Shown here: piece after piece, positions 25,480 to 35,136 of the stretch
How the letters are laid out: every line of letters starts with the position of its first letter
Numbering within the stretch: the first letter of the stretch is position 1
Assembly (NCBI GenBank): GCA_029960065.1
Contig: JASCOF010000006.1
Location: 310,001 to 374,000, forward strand
Length of the DNA stretch: 64,000 bases
Direction: 5' to 3'
From: Flavobacteriaceae bacterium PS02336
Lineage (GTDB): Bacteria > Bacteroidota > Bacteroidia > Flavobacteriales > Flavobacteriaceae
Translations under genes and position numbers: made by a program
The notes under the pieces: model-generated
Told to the model about the DNA's origin: nothing
Database searches by the model: none
The model's input: the letters and a program-made list of their open reading frames with translations, nothing else

Positions 25480-27063
25480 ATGAAGAAACTTTACTCTTTG
25501 GTAGTAATATGCATTTTTGTGAGCTGTAAAAAAGAGACTCCAAAACCTACTCCTGTCATCAAAAAAGCGGTGCCGGCAATTATACTTACTGACGAAAGAA
25601 AAGTTGAAATTGACACTGCTTTAATAGGCACTTTTAAGAGTGAAACATTAAAACAGTTTTATATTGCATCTGAAAACCAAACAGTTTGGGGCAATTTAGA
25701 AAAAAGAAAATTTGTTTTATCTCATTTAGAAGATTCAGATAAACTCGGATTAGAGCCAGAAAATTACAAGGCTTCTCAGCTGAAAAAATTCGAAAGTAAA
25801 ATTAGTTCACTGAGCGATAAAGATCTAGCTACTTATGACATCTTACTGACCTACAATTTTGAAAAATATTTAAACCATCTATATAAAGGTAAATTAGATC
25901 CTAAAAAACTTTACAACAACTGGGATCTGGACGAAAAGGTATTTGATGTAAATAATATCCTTATTAAAGCTTTCAATAAAAACAAATTAGAGAGCATTAT
26001 TGACAGCATCCAGCCTCAAACTCAAACGTACAAACAGTTATTAAAGGCTTTGGAACTCATTAATACTTTTCCAGATGATGATATAAAACCTATTGAAGGT
26101 GTAGAAAAGATCGTCTTGAACGATACCAATTCTGCTTTAATAAACATTAAAAAAAGGCTTTTGTATTGGAACGACATGTCTGGAAAAGACAGCCTTACTA
26201 AAATATACAACCAAAAAACTTTTGAGGCCGTTAAAAGATTTCAAGAAAGACATGGTTTAGCTTCTGACGGAGTTATTGGAGTGGGAACAATTAAGGCATT
26301 AAACTATTCTAAAGAAAGTAGAAAAAAACAGATTATTGCCAATTTAGAGCGCTGGAGATGGTATCCTTCTGAATTAGCTGAGAATTATTTCATCATCAAC
26401 ATCCCAGATTACAGCTTAAACGTTGTTGAAAACCAAGATACTACTTTGGTGAGAAATGTTGTTGTTGGAACCAGTAAAAGAAGAACTCCTGTTATTACTT
26501 CTTTTTTAAAAACAGTGGTTTTTAATCCGACATGGACTGTTCCCCCGACGATTTTAAAAGAAGATGTTGTTCCTGCAATGAAAAGAAACCGTAATTATCT
26601 GGCTAAGAAAAATATCACGATTTATGATACTTCAGGAAATGTTGTAGATCCTGTTGCTTGGAATGAGAACAAACCTAATAATTATCGCTATGTTCAAAGT
26701 CCGGGATATTCTAATTCATTAGGGTTGATGAAAATTTTGTTTCCAAATCATCACAGTGTTTACCTGCATGACACCAATCATCGCAACATTTTTGGACGAA
26801 ATAACCGCTCTATGAGTTCCGGTTGTGTGCGTGTTGAGAATCCGCTGGAATTGGCGCAGCATATTTTGGATGTGGACGGAAATTGGCCTCAAGACAGAAT
26901 TGATACTATTATTGCTTCTAAAAAGACAATGAGTTTCAAAATCACCAAAAAGTATTCTTTATACCAATGGTACTGGACAGCATGGAGCAAAAAAAATCAG
27001 CTCCTGTTCAGAGCTGATATTTATAATCTAGATTCGGATTTATATGCTAAATTAAGAGATTAG
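25480..27063 (+). CDS. L,D-transpeptidase, YcbB-like lipoprotein
   Basis: A 527-residue cell-wall enzyme that would form 3-3 peptidoglycan cross-links or tether envelope proteins. It starts with a lipoprotein signal (ICIFVSCKKETPK, Cys16). A scaffold region (about 45-200) precedes a peptidoglycan-binding domain (about 215-275, FEAVKRFQERHGLASDGVIG) and the YkuD catalytic domain (about 300-460). The catalytic motif is HDTNHRNIFGRNNRSMSSGC followed by VR, with nucleophile Cys449 and His430. The layout is that of LdtD/YcbB. The 3' end overlaps by 12 bases with a convergent gene for a second, unrelated L,D-transpeptidase. Confidence 0.93.
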   Translation: MKKLYSLVVICIFVSCKKETPKPTPVIKKAVPAIILTDERKVEIDTALIGTFKSETLKQFYIASENQTVWGNLEKRKFVLSHLEDSDKLGLEPENYKASQLKKFESKISSLSDKDLATYDILLTYNFEKYLNHLYKGKLDPKKLYNNWDLDEKVFDVNNILIKAFNKNKLESIIDSIQPQTQTYKQLLKALELINTFPDDDIKPIEGVEKIVLNDTNSALINIKKRLLYWNDMSGKDSLTKIYNQKTFEAVKRFQERHGLASDGVIGVGTIKALNYSKESRKKQIIANLERWRWYPSELAENYFIINIPDYSLNVVENQDTTLVRNVVVGTSKRRTPVITSFLKTVVFNPTWTVPPTILKEDVVPAMKRNRNYLAKKNITIYDTSGNVVDPVAWNENKPNNYRYVQSPGYSNSLGLMKILFPNHHSVYLHDTNHRNIFGRNNRSMSSGCVRVENPLELAQHILDVDGNWPQDRIDTIIASKKTMSFKITKKYSLYQWYWTAWSKKNQLLFRADIYNLDSDLYAKLRD

Positions 27064-27777
27064 CCTTTCTTCCATTGAGAAACTTCTTGATGGATGATAA
27101 ATATATAAACACGATTTATCTTTTATTGTTTGAATTATTTCATCAGTCAATTCAACTGGAACTGCAGGGCATCCCTGGCTTCTTCCTAATCTTTTGTGAT
27201 CTCTGATAAATGATTCTGAAACATAATCGGCACCATGCATTACAACACCTCTTTGACGCGCATTATCATTTACGCCATCCTCTAAGCCATCTAAACGCAA
27301 TGAAGCACCATGTTTTCCTTGGTAAATTTCACCTGTAGCATAAAAACCTAAACTGCTTTTAAATGAAGAATTCAGATTTGAAAATGCAGAAGCAAATTCT
27401 TCTCCTGTATTTCTACCATGTGCCACAAGAGAATTAAACAAAACAGTGTTTGTTGTCAAATCAATCACCCACAAACGTTTTGTGTTTGATGATAAACTGA
27501 AATCAATAAGAGTCAAAATATTTTTCTTAATAACTCCTTTTTCTTTCAACAAATAAAATCCCTTTAAAGCTTCCGAGAAAGTTTTAAGTTCTGGCATTTT
27601 ATAATTGTTTGAATTTAGGGCATTGTAAACGCTTTCGATTTTGGAATCAACTGTTACTTTTTCAACTTTAGCAATCGATTTTACAATAGCGTTCTTTTTA
27701 AGATCTGAAGTGTTTTTTGAATCTTTTCCAAAAGACAATAGCAAAAACACAAATAGCGGATAAATTTTGTAAATCAT
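27052..27777 (-). CDS. Murein L,D-transpeptidase catalytic domain protein (YkuD_2 type)
   Basis: This 241-residue protein has an N-terminal hydrophobic signal (IYPLFVFLLLSFGKDSKN; no clear lipobox) and a C-terminal catalytic domain with VVMHGADYVSESFIRDHKRL and GRSQGCPAVP, giving His181 and nucleophile Cys203. The LIDFSLSSNTKRLWVIDL strand and GFYATGEIYQGKHGASLRLD are typical of the YkuD_2 subfamily, distinct from the YcbB-type neighbour. It is predicted to act on peptidoglycan in the periplasm. It converges on the neighbouring transpeptidase gene, overlapping its last 12 bases, so the two messages are antisense at their ends. Confidence 0.88.
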   Translation of the reverse strand: MIYKIYPLFVFLLLSFGKDSKNTSDLKKNAIVKSIAKVEKVTVDSKIESVYNALNSNNYKMPELKTFSEALKGFYLLKEKGVIKKNILTLIDFSLSSNTKRLWVIDLTTNTVLFNSLVAHGRNTGEEFASAFSNLNSSFKSSLGFYATGEIYQGKHGASLRLDGLEDGVNDNARQRGVVMHGADYVSESFIRDHKRLGRSQGCPAVPVELTDEIIQTIKDKSCLYIYHPSRSFSMEERLIS

Positions 27778-28073
27778 TGAATTTCTTTAGGTTAAACAAA
27801 AATTTGGGTAAGGCAAAAGTATAAAAAATTCATTCCTTGCAAAATACAACCCTGATTTTCAGGCCTTTTTTGTTTAAATTTTAACATTATTAACATAAAA
27901 TCGCTGTTTCTGTAAGATTTTTTCTTATGCTAAAAAACCTAAGATTTTTGCCTTTTTTCTTAAAAAAGATCAAAAAAGTGGAAATCTTGAAACAAAAACT
28001 GTAACAAGTGAAAGAAAATGTAGTCTATTCTAACTAAATTAAAAGAGTTTCCGCTTTTTCGGATTAAAAATCG

Positions 28074-30503
28074 ATGAAAAAAATATTTGTAATTTGTCTT
28101 CTATTTTGTTTTTTGTGCAGTTACAGCCAAAAAAAAGCACTTCAGGCTAAAGTAACTTCACAATACATTTCTATTGATGGAAACCTCAATGAACCTGCTT
28201 GGGAAAATGCATCAATTGCATCAGACTTTGTAATGCTGGAGCCAGATAACGGAAAATCTATACCGCAGGAAAAGAGAACAGAAGTTAAAATACTATATGA
28301 TAATGATGCCATTTATATTGGCGCGATGATGTACGATAATGAGCCGTCTAAAATTTTAAAAGAAATTTCACAGCGCGATAACTTTGGAACTGCGGATCTT
28401 TTTGGCGTTTTTATTAACGGTTTTAATGACGGACAGCAAGACTTTATGTTTTATGTTTCGGCTGCAGATGTTCAAGGCGATTGTATCATGACTGATGCAA
28501 ACGGTGAAGACTATTCGTGGGATGCTGTTTGGATCAGCAAAGCTTCTTTGAAAGAAAACGGGTGGGTGGTTGAAATAAAAATACCCTATTCAGCATTACG
28601 TTTTTCAGCAGAAAACAAACAAACTTGGGGAATCAATTTTTTCAGGGAAATAAAAAGAGACCGTTTTAAATATACCTGGAATTTTGTTGACCGAAAAATA
28701 GGCACTTTCACGCAGCAGGCAGGAACTCTTGAAGGAATTGAAAACATCAAACCTCCTACCCGATTGTTTTTTATGCCTTATGCATCTTATTATTTAAATG
28801 CCGCAGACGGACAAAAAACATACGGAACAATGAAGGGCGGAATGGATATTAAATATGGTATTAATGACGCTTTTACGATTGATGCTATTTTAATTCCTGA
28901 TTTTGGGCAGACAAAATACGACGATCAGATTTTGAATCTCGGTCCTTTTGAACAACAATTCAACGAAAACAGAGCATTTTTTACCGAAGGAACAGATTTA
29001 TTCAGCAAAGGAAATATGTTTTATTCGCGAAGAATTGGAGGAACACCATCAACCGAACCGCAGCTTAGCGAAAATGAAGAGCTAACGGAATCACCAGCAA
29101 GTGTAAATCTTATAAATGCCCTAAAAGTATCTGGAAGAACTAAAAACGGACTAGGAGTAGGTGTATTAAATGCTGTTACCGAAAAGACCTTTGCAACCAT
29201 AAAAGATACCATTACCGGAGAAACTAGACGTCAAGTTGTGGAACCTCTTACCAATTACAATGTATTGGTCTTAGATCAACGTTTCCGTAAAAATTCATCG
29301 GTTACTTTAATTAATACCAATGTAACCCGAAATGGTCATTTTAGAGATGCAAACGTTACGGGTTTGGCTTGGGATTTAAACACAAAAGCCAATACTTACA
29401 GCTTGTTTGGAAATGTAAAATACAGTCATATAAATGATGCAGAAGACAAAAATGGTTTATATTCTACGGTAAGTCTTGCAGAAACGAGCGGTAATTACCG
29501 TTACAGTTTTGGAACTGATTATGTCAGCAAAAATTTTGATCCTAATGATCTTGGAATAAACTTTTATACCAATTATTATAATTTTTATGGAAATGCCAAT
29601 TATAGAATTCTAAATCCAACCAAAAAATTCAACACTTTTAGAATTAACTATAATATGTATTCGGAATTCAATAAAGAATCTGGGAGACTACAGGATAATT
29701 ATATGAATGCCAATCTAAATTTAACTACCGTTAAAAACAACTATTACGGAGCTGGAGCTAGTTTTTATCCTTTAGAAACTTACGATTATTACGAACCGAG
29801 AAGAGATGGAAGATATGTCGCTATTCCGAGAAGAATAGATACTTGGGGAAGCATTTCCACCAATTACAATCACAAATTCGCCGTAGATTTAAACGGGACT
29901 TTTAATGTCTTTGATGAATCTGAAAGAATTACTTATGGATTTGACATTGGTCCAAGATATCGTTTCAGCGACAAATTGCTGCTGACCTATTTCTTTAGTT
30001 ATTTAAGAAGAAACAACAACAAAGGTTATATTGATCAAATTGATGGCGATGATAATGCAAACACTCCAAATGACATCATTTTTGCCAATAGAAATGTAAT
30101 TACGTATTCTAATACTCTGGGAGGCAAATATGCAGTAAATAGTGCAATTACTATAAACTTGGCGGTTCGTCAATATTGGTCTTATGCAGATAATAAAAAT
30201 ATTCTGATACTGGAACCCAACGGCGATTTAACTCCTTACCCGCAATACACAACCAATAAAAATTCAAGTTTTTATTCTTGGAATACCGATTTATCTTTTT
30301 CATGGTGGTTTGCGCCGGGAAGCCAGCTTTCTGCTTTATACCGAAATAATGCTTCAAATTTTGAGCGAATTATAGATAAAGATTTCAAAAACAATGTTTC
30401 AGGACTTTTAAATAATGATGCTTTAAAACACATTTTTTCTGTAAGTGTCAAATATTTTATTGACTATAATGCTGTCAAAAATAAAGTCAGAAAGAGAGCT
30501 TAG
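28074..30503 (+). CDS. DUF5916-type outer-membrane protein with CBM9-like N-terminus
   Basis: The 809-residue protein has a signal peptide (ends FLCSYSQKKAL), an N-terminal carbohydrate-binding-family-9-like domain (about 25-215: YISIDGNLNEPAWENA, DAIYIGAMMYDNEP, SWDAVWISKASLKENGWVVE and NFFREIKRDRFKYTWNFV), and a C-terminal beta-barrel region (about 225-800) ending ALKHIFSVSVKYFIDYNAV. This is the architecture of Bacteroidota DUF5916 proteins. The carbohydrate ligand, if any, is unknown; the barrel predicts outer-membrane localisation. It is monocistronic, preceded by a 296-base AT-rich region in which I find no clear promoter. Confidence 0.85.
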   Translation: MKKIFVICLLFCFLCSYSQKKALQAKVTSQYISIDGNLNEPAWENASIASDFVMLEPDNGKSIPQEKRTEVKILYDNDAIYIGAMMYDNEPSKILKEISQRDNFGTADLFGVFINGFNDGQQDFMFYVSAADVQGDCIMTDANGEDYSWDAVWISKASLKENGWVVEIKIPYSALRFSAENKQTWGINFFREIKRDRFKYTWNFVDRKIGTFTQQAGTLEGIENIKPPTRLFFMPYASYYLNAADGQKTYGTMKGGMDIKYGINDAFTIDAILIPDFGQTKYDDQILNLGPFEQQFNENRAFFTEGTDLFSKGNMFYSRRIGGTPSTEPQLSENEELTESPASVNLINALKVSGRTKNGLGVGVLNAVTEKTFATIKDTITGETRRQVVEPLTNYNVLVLDQRFRKNSSVTLINTNVTRNGHFRDANVTGLAWDLNTKANTYSLFGNVKYSHINDAEDKNGLYSTVSLAETSGNYRYSFGTDYVSKNFDPNDLGINFYTNYYNFYGNANYRILNPTKKFNTFRINYNMYSEFNKESGRLQDNYMNANLNLTTVKNNYYGAGASFYPLETYDYYEPRRDGRYVAIPRRIDTWGSISTNYNHKFAVDLNGTFNVFDESERITYGFDIGPRYRFSDKLLLTYFFSYLRRNNNKGYIDQIDGDDNANTPNDIIFANRNVITYSNTLGGKYAVNSAITINLAVRQYWSYADNKNILILEPNGDLTPYPQYTTNKNSSFYSWNTDLSFSWWFAPGSQLSALYRNNASNFERIIDKDFKNNVSGLLNNDALKHIFSVSVKYFIDYNAVKNKVRKRA

Positions 30504-30597
30504 CGTGAATTAATTTTAAAAAATAAAGGCTTCTATAATTAAATTAATATTTTTTATCAAACTTCATTTTATAAAATATAAATGTACTGCTGTATTC

Positions 30598-30626
30598 TTG
30601 CAAAGTTTAGAAATGACTTATCTTTG
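30598..30626 (+). promoter_or_regulatory. Consensus promoter of gpmI
   Basis: TTG (30598-30600), an 18-base gap, TATCTTTG (30619-30626), with the gpmI start at 30644. A full match to the Bacteroidota vegetative promoter. Confidence 0.78.
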
Positions 30627-30643
30627 TAGAAAACAAAAATATA

Positions 30644-32161
30644 ATGAACAAAAAAGTTATCCTTATGATTTTAGACGGTTGGGGAAAATCTCCTGACCCT
30701 AAAGTATCTGCAATAGACAATGCAAATGTTCCTTTTATAAACAGTCTTTACAAAAACTACCCAAGTGCACAACTTAGAACTGACGGACTAAATGTTGGTT
30801 TACCTGAAGGACAAATGGGAAACAGCGAGGTTGGACACATGAACCTTGGTGCTGGAAGAATTGTATACCAAGATTTAGCTAAAATAAACTTAGCAGTAGA
30901 ACATAAAACATTAGCAAAAGAACAAGTTCTTGTCGATGCGTTTACTTATGCTAAAGAAAACAATAAAAAAGTACACTTTTTAGGATTAGTTTCAGATGGT
31001 GGTGTTCACTCACATACTTCACACCTTCGCGGCTTAATCGATGCTTCTCAAGAATATGGTTTAGATCAAGTTTACATTCATGCTTTCACAGACGGGCGTG
31101 ACGTTGATCCTAAATCTGGAGCAAAATACATTCACGATTTAGACGAATATATTAAAGATACACCTGTAAAAATTGCTTCAATCATTGGCCGTTACTATGC
31201 AATGGATCGTGACAAACGTTGGGAACGCGTAAAACTAGCTTACGACTTAGTAGTAAACGGAGTAGGAATTCCGTCTACAAATGCTGTTGCGAGCGTGCTT
31301 GATAGTTATGCACACGAAGTTACTGACGAATTTATTGCTCCAGTTGTAATTGTTAACGAAGAACAAAAACCGCTAGCAACAATTGTTGAAGGTGATGTTG
31401 TAATCTTCTTTAATTTTAGAACAGACAGAGGCCGTGAACTTACTGAAGCACTTTCTCAGCATGATTTCCATGAGCAAAACATGCATAAATTAAACTTATA
31501 TTATGTAACACTTACAAACTACGACGAGACATATCAAAACGTAAAAGTAGTTTACAATAAAGATAATATTACCGAAACTCTTGGTGAGGTTTTGGAAAAA
31601 GCGGGTAAAAAACAAATCAGAATTGCGGAGACGGAGAAATATCCTCACGTAACTTTCTTCTTCTCTGGAGGTAGAGAAACTCCTTTTGAAGGTGAATCTA
31701 GAATCTTGAGAAATTCTCCAAAAGTAGCGACTTACGATTTACAACCAGAAATGAGTGCTTATGAATTAGCAGATGCTCTTGTTCCAGAATTAAACAAAGG
31801 TGAAGTAGATTTCGTTTGTTTAAACTTCGCAAACGGAGACATGGTTGGACATACTGGAATTATGGAAGCTGCAATTAAAGCTTGTGAAGCTGTTGACGCT
31901 TGCGCTAAAAAAGTAATAGAAGCGGCTCTTGCAAATGATTATACTACAATCGTAATTGCCGATCACGGAAACTGCGAAACAATGATTAATCCTGACGGTT
32001 CTCCAAATACTGCACACACAACAAACCCAGTGCCGATTATTTTGGTTGACAAACAATTGAAAAATATTCAAGATGGTGTTCTTGGTGACATCGCTCCTAC
32101 TATTTTAGAATTAATGGGCGTGCAGCAGCCAAATGCAATGACTTGTCATTCGTTATTATAG
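30644..32161 (+). CDS. gpmI: 2,3-bisphosphoglycerate-independent phosphoglycerate mutase
   Basis: This enzyme interconverts 3- and 2-phosphoglycerate in glycolysis and gluconeogenesis using two Mn ions and a phosphoserine intermediate. The 505-residue protein shows LILDGWGKS with metal ligand Asp11 region, GNSEVGHMNLGAGR with catalytic Ser61, TDGRDVDPKSGA, GRYYAMDRDKRWERV, NFRTDRGRELT, and VIADHGNCETM near the end. The length is that of the alkaline-phosphatase-superfamily enzyme. It has its own consensus promoter and a strong terminator. Confidence 0.97.
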   Translation: MNKKVILMILDGWGKSPDPKVSAIDNANVPFINSLYKNYPSAQLRTDGLNVGLPEGQMGNSEVGHMNLGAGRIVYQDLAKINLAVEHKTLAKEQVLVDAFTYAKENNKKVHFLGLVSDGGVHSHTSHLRGLIDASQEYGLDQVYIHAFTDGRDVDPKSGAKYIHDLDEYIKDTPVKIASIIGRYYAMDRDKRWERVKLAYDLVVNGVGIPSTNAVASVLDSYAHEVTDEFIAPVVIVNEEQKPLATIVEGDVVIFFNFRTDRGRELTEALSQHDFHEQNMHKLNLYYVTLTNYDETYQNVKVVYNKDNITETLGEVLEKAGKKQIRIAETEKYPHVTFFFSGGRETPFEGESRILRNSPKVATYDLQPEMSAYELADALVPELNKGEVDFVCLNFANGDMVGHTGIMEAAIKACEAVDACAKKVIEAALANDYTTIVIADHGNCETMINPDGSPNTAHTTNPVPIILVDKQLKNIQDGVLGDIAPTILELMGVQQPNAMTCHSLL

Positions 32162-32180
32162 AAAACTATTTTTCTTTTAA

Positions 32181-32215
32181 AAAAGAGGCAAATTCTAAAA
32201 ATTTGCCTCTTTTTG
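32181..32215 (+). terminator. Terminator of gpmI
   Basis: AAAAGAGGCAAAT (32181-32193) pairs with ATTTGCCTCTTTT (32201-32213), followed by T. Confidence 0.9.
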
Positions 32216-32232
32216 TTTTTAAGATTGTCTGC

Positions 32233-32303
32233 TGTCAGCCTGAGCAAAGTCGAAGGCACACGTGCAGTATTATCGCGGGGCTTCGACTTCGCTCAGCCTG
32301 ACA
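32233..32303. repeat. Palindromic intergenic repeat (GCCTGAGC...GTCGAAG type)
   Basis: Arms TGTCAGCCTGAGCAAAGTCG (from 32233) and the complement of CGACTTCGCTCAGCCTGACA (to 32303) form an inverted repeat of about 23 bases with two mismatches and a 22-base spacer. It is more GC-rich than its surroundings. I recall similar elements being common between flavobacterial genes; only one copy is in this window. Confidence 0.8.
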
Positions 32304-32319
32304 TTGTATTTATAAACTA

Positions 32320-33573
32320 TCAAACAATAAAATAATGATACAACTGCTCTACACCATAAATTATAAGTCCAATAATCCCTCCGACTAAAGTTCCGTTGAT
32401 CCTGATATATTGAAGGTCTTTTCCAATTTCTAATTCTAATTTTTCTGAAACTTCTTTTCCGTCCCAAGATTTTACGGTTGATGAAATTAAATCTCCGATT
32501 ACCTTTTTATTATTGAGTAAAACGGAAAGCAGATCGTCTTTAATAAAATTGTTGATTTTATCAATCATAATCGGATCTTCTTTGATTCCGTTTCCGAAGG
32601 TTTGAATTAAATTTGAGATACTATTTTTAATAGACGATTGATCTCCTTTATCTAAATCATTGGTTATTGAAAGTTTAATTTCATCCCAAATTCCATTAAT
32701 ATAATCCTGAACTTCTTTTTTTCCAACGAAACCTAAAATCATATCGTTGATTTTAACTCTCATCTCTTCTGAGTTTTTTACCTTTTCCAGAAAGTCAAAA
32801 ATATACTCGTCAATCTTTAAGCGAACTGTGCTTTCTGGTTTTTTAGCTTCGTTTAAAAAATCCTGTAAACCGTTAAAAACACCTTCGGTAATACTTTTAT
32901 CAGCAAGCCCAAAACTCAAAAGCGGTGTTGAAGCTTTTACTTTCTGCCTGATTAAATCTTTATTGTTAGTTAATTCATCGCTCATCACTTCGAGAAGATT
33001 TGAAAGCATTTGATTTTTGAGATCTCCTTTCTGTAAAGGTTCTAAGGCAACAGCAACCCAATTTCCAAAATTTATTCCTTCCATTTTTTCTTTGAACTGA
33101 ACCTGAATAAATCGCTTAACATCTTCATCTTTGATCGTTCGTAAAATTCCGGGAATAACATTTACGGCAACAACATTCGCAATTTTAGCTGCATTTTCTT
33201 CCTGTGAAAGCCATTCTGAAGCTTTTGTAGCAAAATTGAATTCATCGAGTTTAATTTCTAATTTTTCACGATTTAGAAATTCCTCCGAAACAAAATTCCC
33301 AAGATTTTCTCCAATTTCATTTTTCTTAGTTGGAATAATCGCCGTATGCCAAATTGGAATTCCTAATGGATGGCGAAACAAAGCTACAACCGCAAACCAA
33401 TCGGCAATTCCGCCCACCATTGCTGCTTCGCTAAAAGCCTGAAGTATTGGTATTTTATAATAAATGGCAATAATAAATAGTAAGACTGCAATGCCTAGAA
33501 GCGACAAAGCATTTCTCTTCATTTTCTTTAAAGCCTTTACTTTTACTATGTCTTGATCTGTAATAGTTTCCAT
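32320..33573 (-). CDS. DUF445 family membrane protein
   Basis: A 417-residue protein with an N-terminal membrane helix (about 22-42, LSLLGIAVLLFIIAIYYKIP), then AAMVGGIADWFAVVALFRHP and IIPTKKNEIGENLGNFV, the hallmark segment of DUF445 (YjiN/YheB) proteins, a long Lys/Glu-rich helical part, and a final helix (ING TLVGGIIGLIIYGVEQL region) near the C-terminus. The function of the family is unknown. It is monocistronic and followed by a palindromic repeat. Confidence 0.88.
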   Translation of the reverse strand: METITDQDIVKVKALKKMKRNALSLLGIAVLLFIIAIYYKIPILQAFSEAAMVGGIADWFAVVALFRHPLGIPIWHTAIIPTKKNEIGENLGNFVSEEFLNREKLEIKLDEFNFATKASEWLSQEENAAKIANVVAVNVIPGILRTIKDEDVKRFIQVQFKEKMEGINFGNWVAVALEPLQKGDLKNQMLSNLLEVMSDELTNNKDLIRQKVKASTPLLSFGLADKSITEGVFNGLQDFLNEAKKPESTVRLKIDEYIFDFLEKVKNSEEMRVKINDMILGFVGKKEVQDYINGIWDEIKLSITNDLDKGDQSSIKNSISNLIQTFGNGIKEDPIMIDKINNFIKDDLLSVLLNNKKVIGDLISSTVKSWDGKEVSEKLELEIGKDLQYIRINGTLVGGIIGLIIYGVEQLYHYFIV

Positions 33574-33640
33574 AATTACATCTGTTTTTACTACTAATTT
33601 AGGGCTTTTTTCCGAGATCGTAATTCATTAATACTCTTTA

Positions 33641-33756
33641 AATAGCCACGAATTCACGAATTTTCTTTAAAATTTAATTAATAAAATTCGAAATAAAGAA
33701 GATTTGTGAAATCAGCAACTTAATTTAATTTGGATAATTCGAGAATTCGTGGCTGA
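33641..33756. repeat. Palindromic module of the CCACGAATT family
   Basis: AGCCACGAATTCACGAATT (from 33642) recurs inverted as AATTCGAGAATTCGTGGCT (ending about 33755) with an AT-rich interior. The arms resemble the CCACGAATT modules at 54082-54190 and 61439-61641. Confidence 0.65.
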
Positions 33757-33776
33757 AAGATTTAGATAAAATATTG

Positions 33777-33784
33777 TACTTTTG
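33777..33784 (+). promoter_or_regulatory. -7 box of map
   Basis: TACTTTTG (33777-33784) lies 22 bases before the ATG at 33806. Because of it, an upstream in-frame start codon at 33782 is very unlikely. Confidence 0.55.
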
Positions 33785-33805
33785 CGAACTGAAAATGGGA
33801 AAAAT

Positions 33806-34624
33806 ATGATTATCCAAAAAACTAGGGAAGAAATCGAATTAATGCGCGAAAGTGCTTTAATTGTATCAAAAACATTAGGAATGATAGCTTCTGAAATTAA
33901 AGAAGGAGTTACAACATTATATCTTGACAAATTAGCAGAAGAATTTATTCGTGATCACGGTGCTGTTCCAAGTTTTCTTGGATTGTATGATTTCCCGAAT
34001 TCACTTTGTATGAGTCCAAACGCTCAAGTTGTTCACGGTATTCCTAATAATGTTCCGCTTAAAAATGGTGATGTTATTTCGGTTGACTGTGGTGCATTTA
34101 AAAATGGTTTTCACGGAGATCATGCTTATAGTTTTGAGATTGGAGAAGTGGCTCCAGAAGTAAAAAAACTTTTAAGAGTTACTAAAGAATCTCTTTACGT
34201 TGGAATTAGAGAATTTAAAGCAGGAAATCGTGTTGAAGATGTTGGAAATGCGATTCAAAAATATACAGAAGCTCACGGTTATGGAGTTGTTCGCGAATTG
34301 GTTGGACACGGTGTCGGACAAAAAATGCACGAAGAACCCGAAATGCCAAACTACGGAAAACGCGGACGTGGAAAACTTTTTGTTGAAGGAATGGTGGTTG
34401 CCATCGAACCTATGATTAATATGGGAACAAGAAACATCAAACAACTAAAAGACGGCTGGACAATCTTGACTGCTGACGGAAAACCAAGTGCGCATTTCGA
34501 ACACGATGTAGCTTTAATTGATGGAAAACCAGAATTATTATCGACTTTCCAATACATCTATAAAGCTCTTGGAATCGAAAGCAACGAAGAAGATGAATTC
34601 AGACAAGTGCCTTTAGTTCTTTAA
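33806..34624 (+). CDS. map: Type I methionine aminopeptidase
   Basis: Removes the initiator methionine from new proteins. With the start at 33806 (MIIQKTREEIELMRESA) the protein has 272 residues, typical for type I; the eight-residue-longer frame would begin inside the -7 box. The five metal ligands are visible as Asp94 (VDCGAF), Asp105 (HGDHAYSF), His168 (GHGVG), Glu201 (AIEPMI) and Glu232 (HFEHDV), and the substrate-side His77 is in VVHGIP. It is monocistronic. Confidence 0.96.
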   Translation: MIIQKTREEIELMRESALIVSKTLGMIASEIKEGVTTLYLDKLAEEFIRDHGAVPSFLGLYDFPNSLCMSPNAQVVHGIPNNVPLKNGDVISVDCGAFKNGFHGDHAYSFEIGEVAPEVKKLLRVTKESLYVGIREFKAGNRVEDVGNAIQKYTEAHGYGVVRELVGHGVGQKMHEEPEMPNYGKRGRGKLFVEGMVVAIEPMINMGTRNIKQLKDGWTILTADGKPSAHFEHDVALIDGKPELLSTFQYIYKALGIESNEEDEFRQVPLVL

Positions 34625-34693
34625 GGCTTTCCACAGAGATTCACAGAGATATACGCCAAGATTCACAAAAAATATTATACGCCTTTTAAAAAA

Positions 34694-35098
34694 ATGTATT
34701 CTCAAAATTTAGTCTCACAGGAAGAACTGGATGCTATTTCGTATAAAATTATTGGTTTAGCAATTGAAGTTCACAGACAATTAGGTCCAAGTTTATTATA
34801 ATCTGCTTATCAGGAATGTTTGTATTATGAAATTATGAATTCAGGTTTAACTGTTGAAAAACAAAAAGCGTTGCCCATAATTTATAAAGACATAAAATTA
34901 GATCACGGATATAGGATAGATTTGCTTATTGAAAATAAAATTGTCATTGAATTAAAAACCGTTGAGGCTTTTACAGATGTGCATTTTGCTCAAATATTAA
35001 CCTATCTAAAACTGGGAAATTATCCATTAGGATTGCTTATTAATTTTGATTCAAAAATATTAAAAAACAACATAAAAAGATTTATAAACACTTTGTGA
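34694..35098 (+). pseudogene. GxxExxY-family (PD-(D/E)XK nuclease-like) gene with an in-frame stop
   Basis: One frame from ATG 34694 reads MYSQNLVSQEELDAISYKII and then GLAIEVHRQLGPSLL, hits TAA at codon 36 (34799-34801), and continues SAYQECLYYEIMNSGLTVEK, with GYRIDLLIENKIVIELKTVE later. This is the GxxExxY family, a predicted nuclease fold with the D...ExK core. The stop replaces the conserved Glu of the family-naming motif, and the Gly before it is Ser, so both named residues are lost. The downstream part from 34820 is open but lacks the first domain half. Function of intact members is unknown. It is flanked by CACAGAGATTCACAGAGA-type repeats. Confidence 0.82.
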
Positions 35099-35136
35099 AG
35101 CTCTGCCAACTTTGTGTAACTCTGCGAAAAAGCCCC

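Noticed and set aside
33782..33805. Upstream start for map
   Set aside because: It would start inside the -7 box TACTTTTG, so that codon cannot be in the transcript.
34820..35098. A complete short gene
   Set aside because: It begins in the middle of the GxxExxY domain; the missing first 42 codons are present upstream in the same frame beyond a stop, so this is the remainder of a broken gene.
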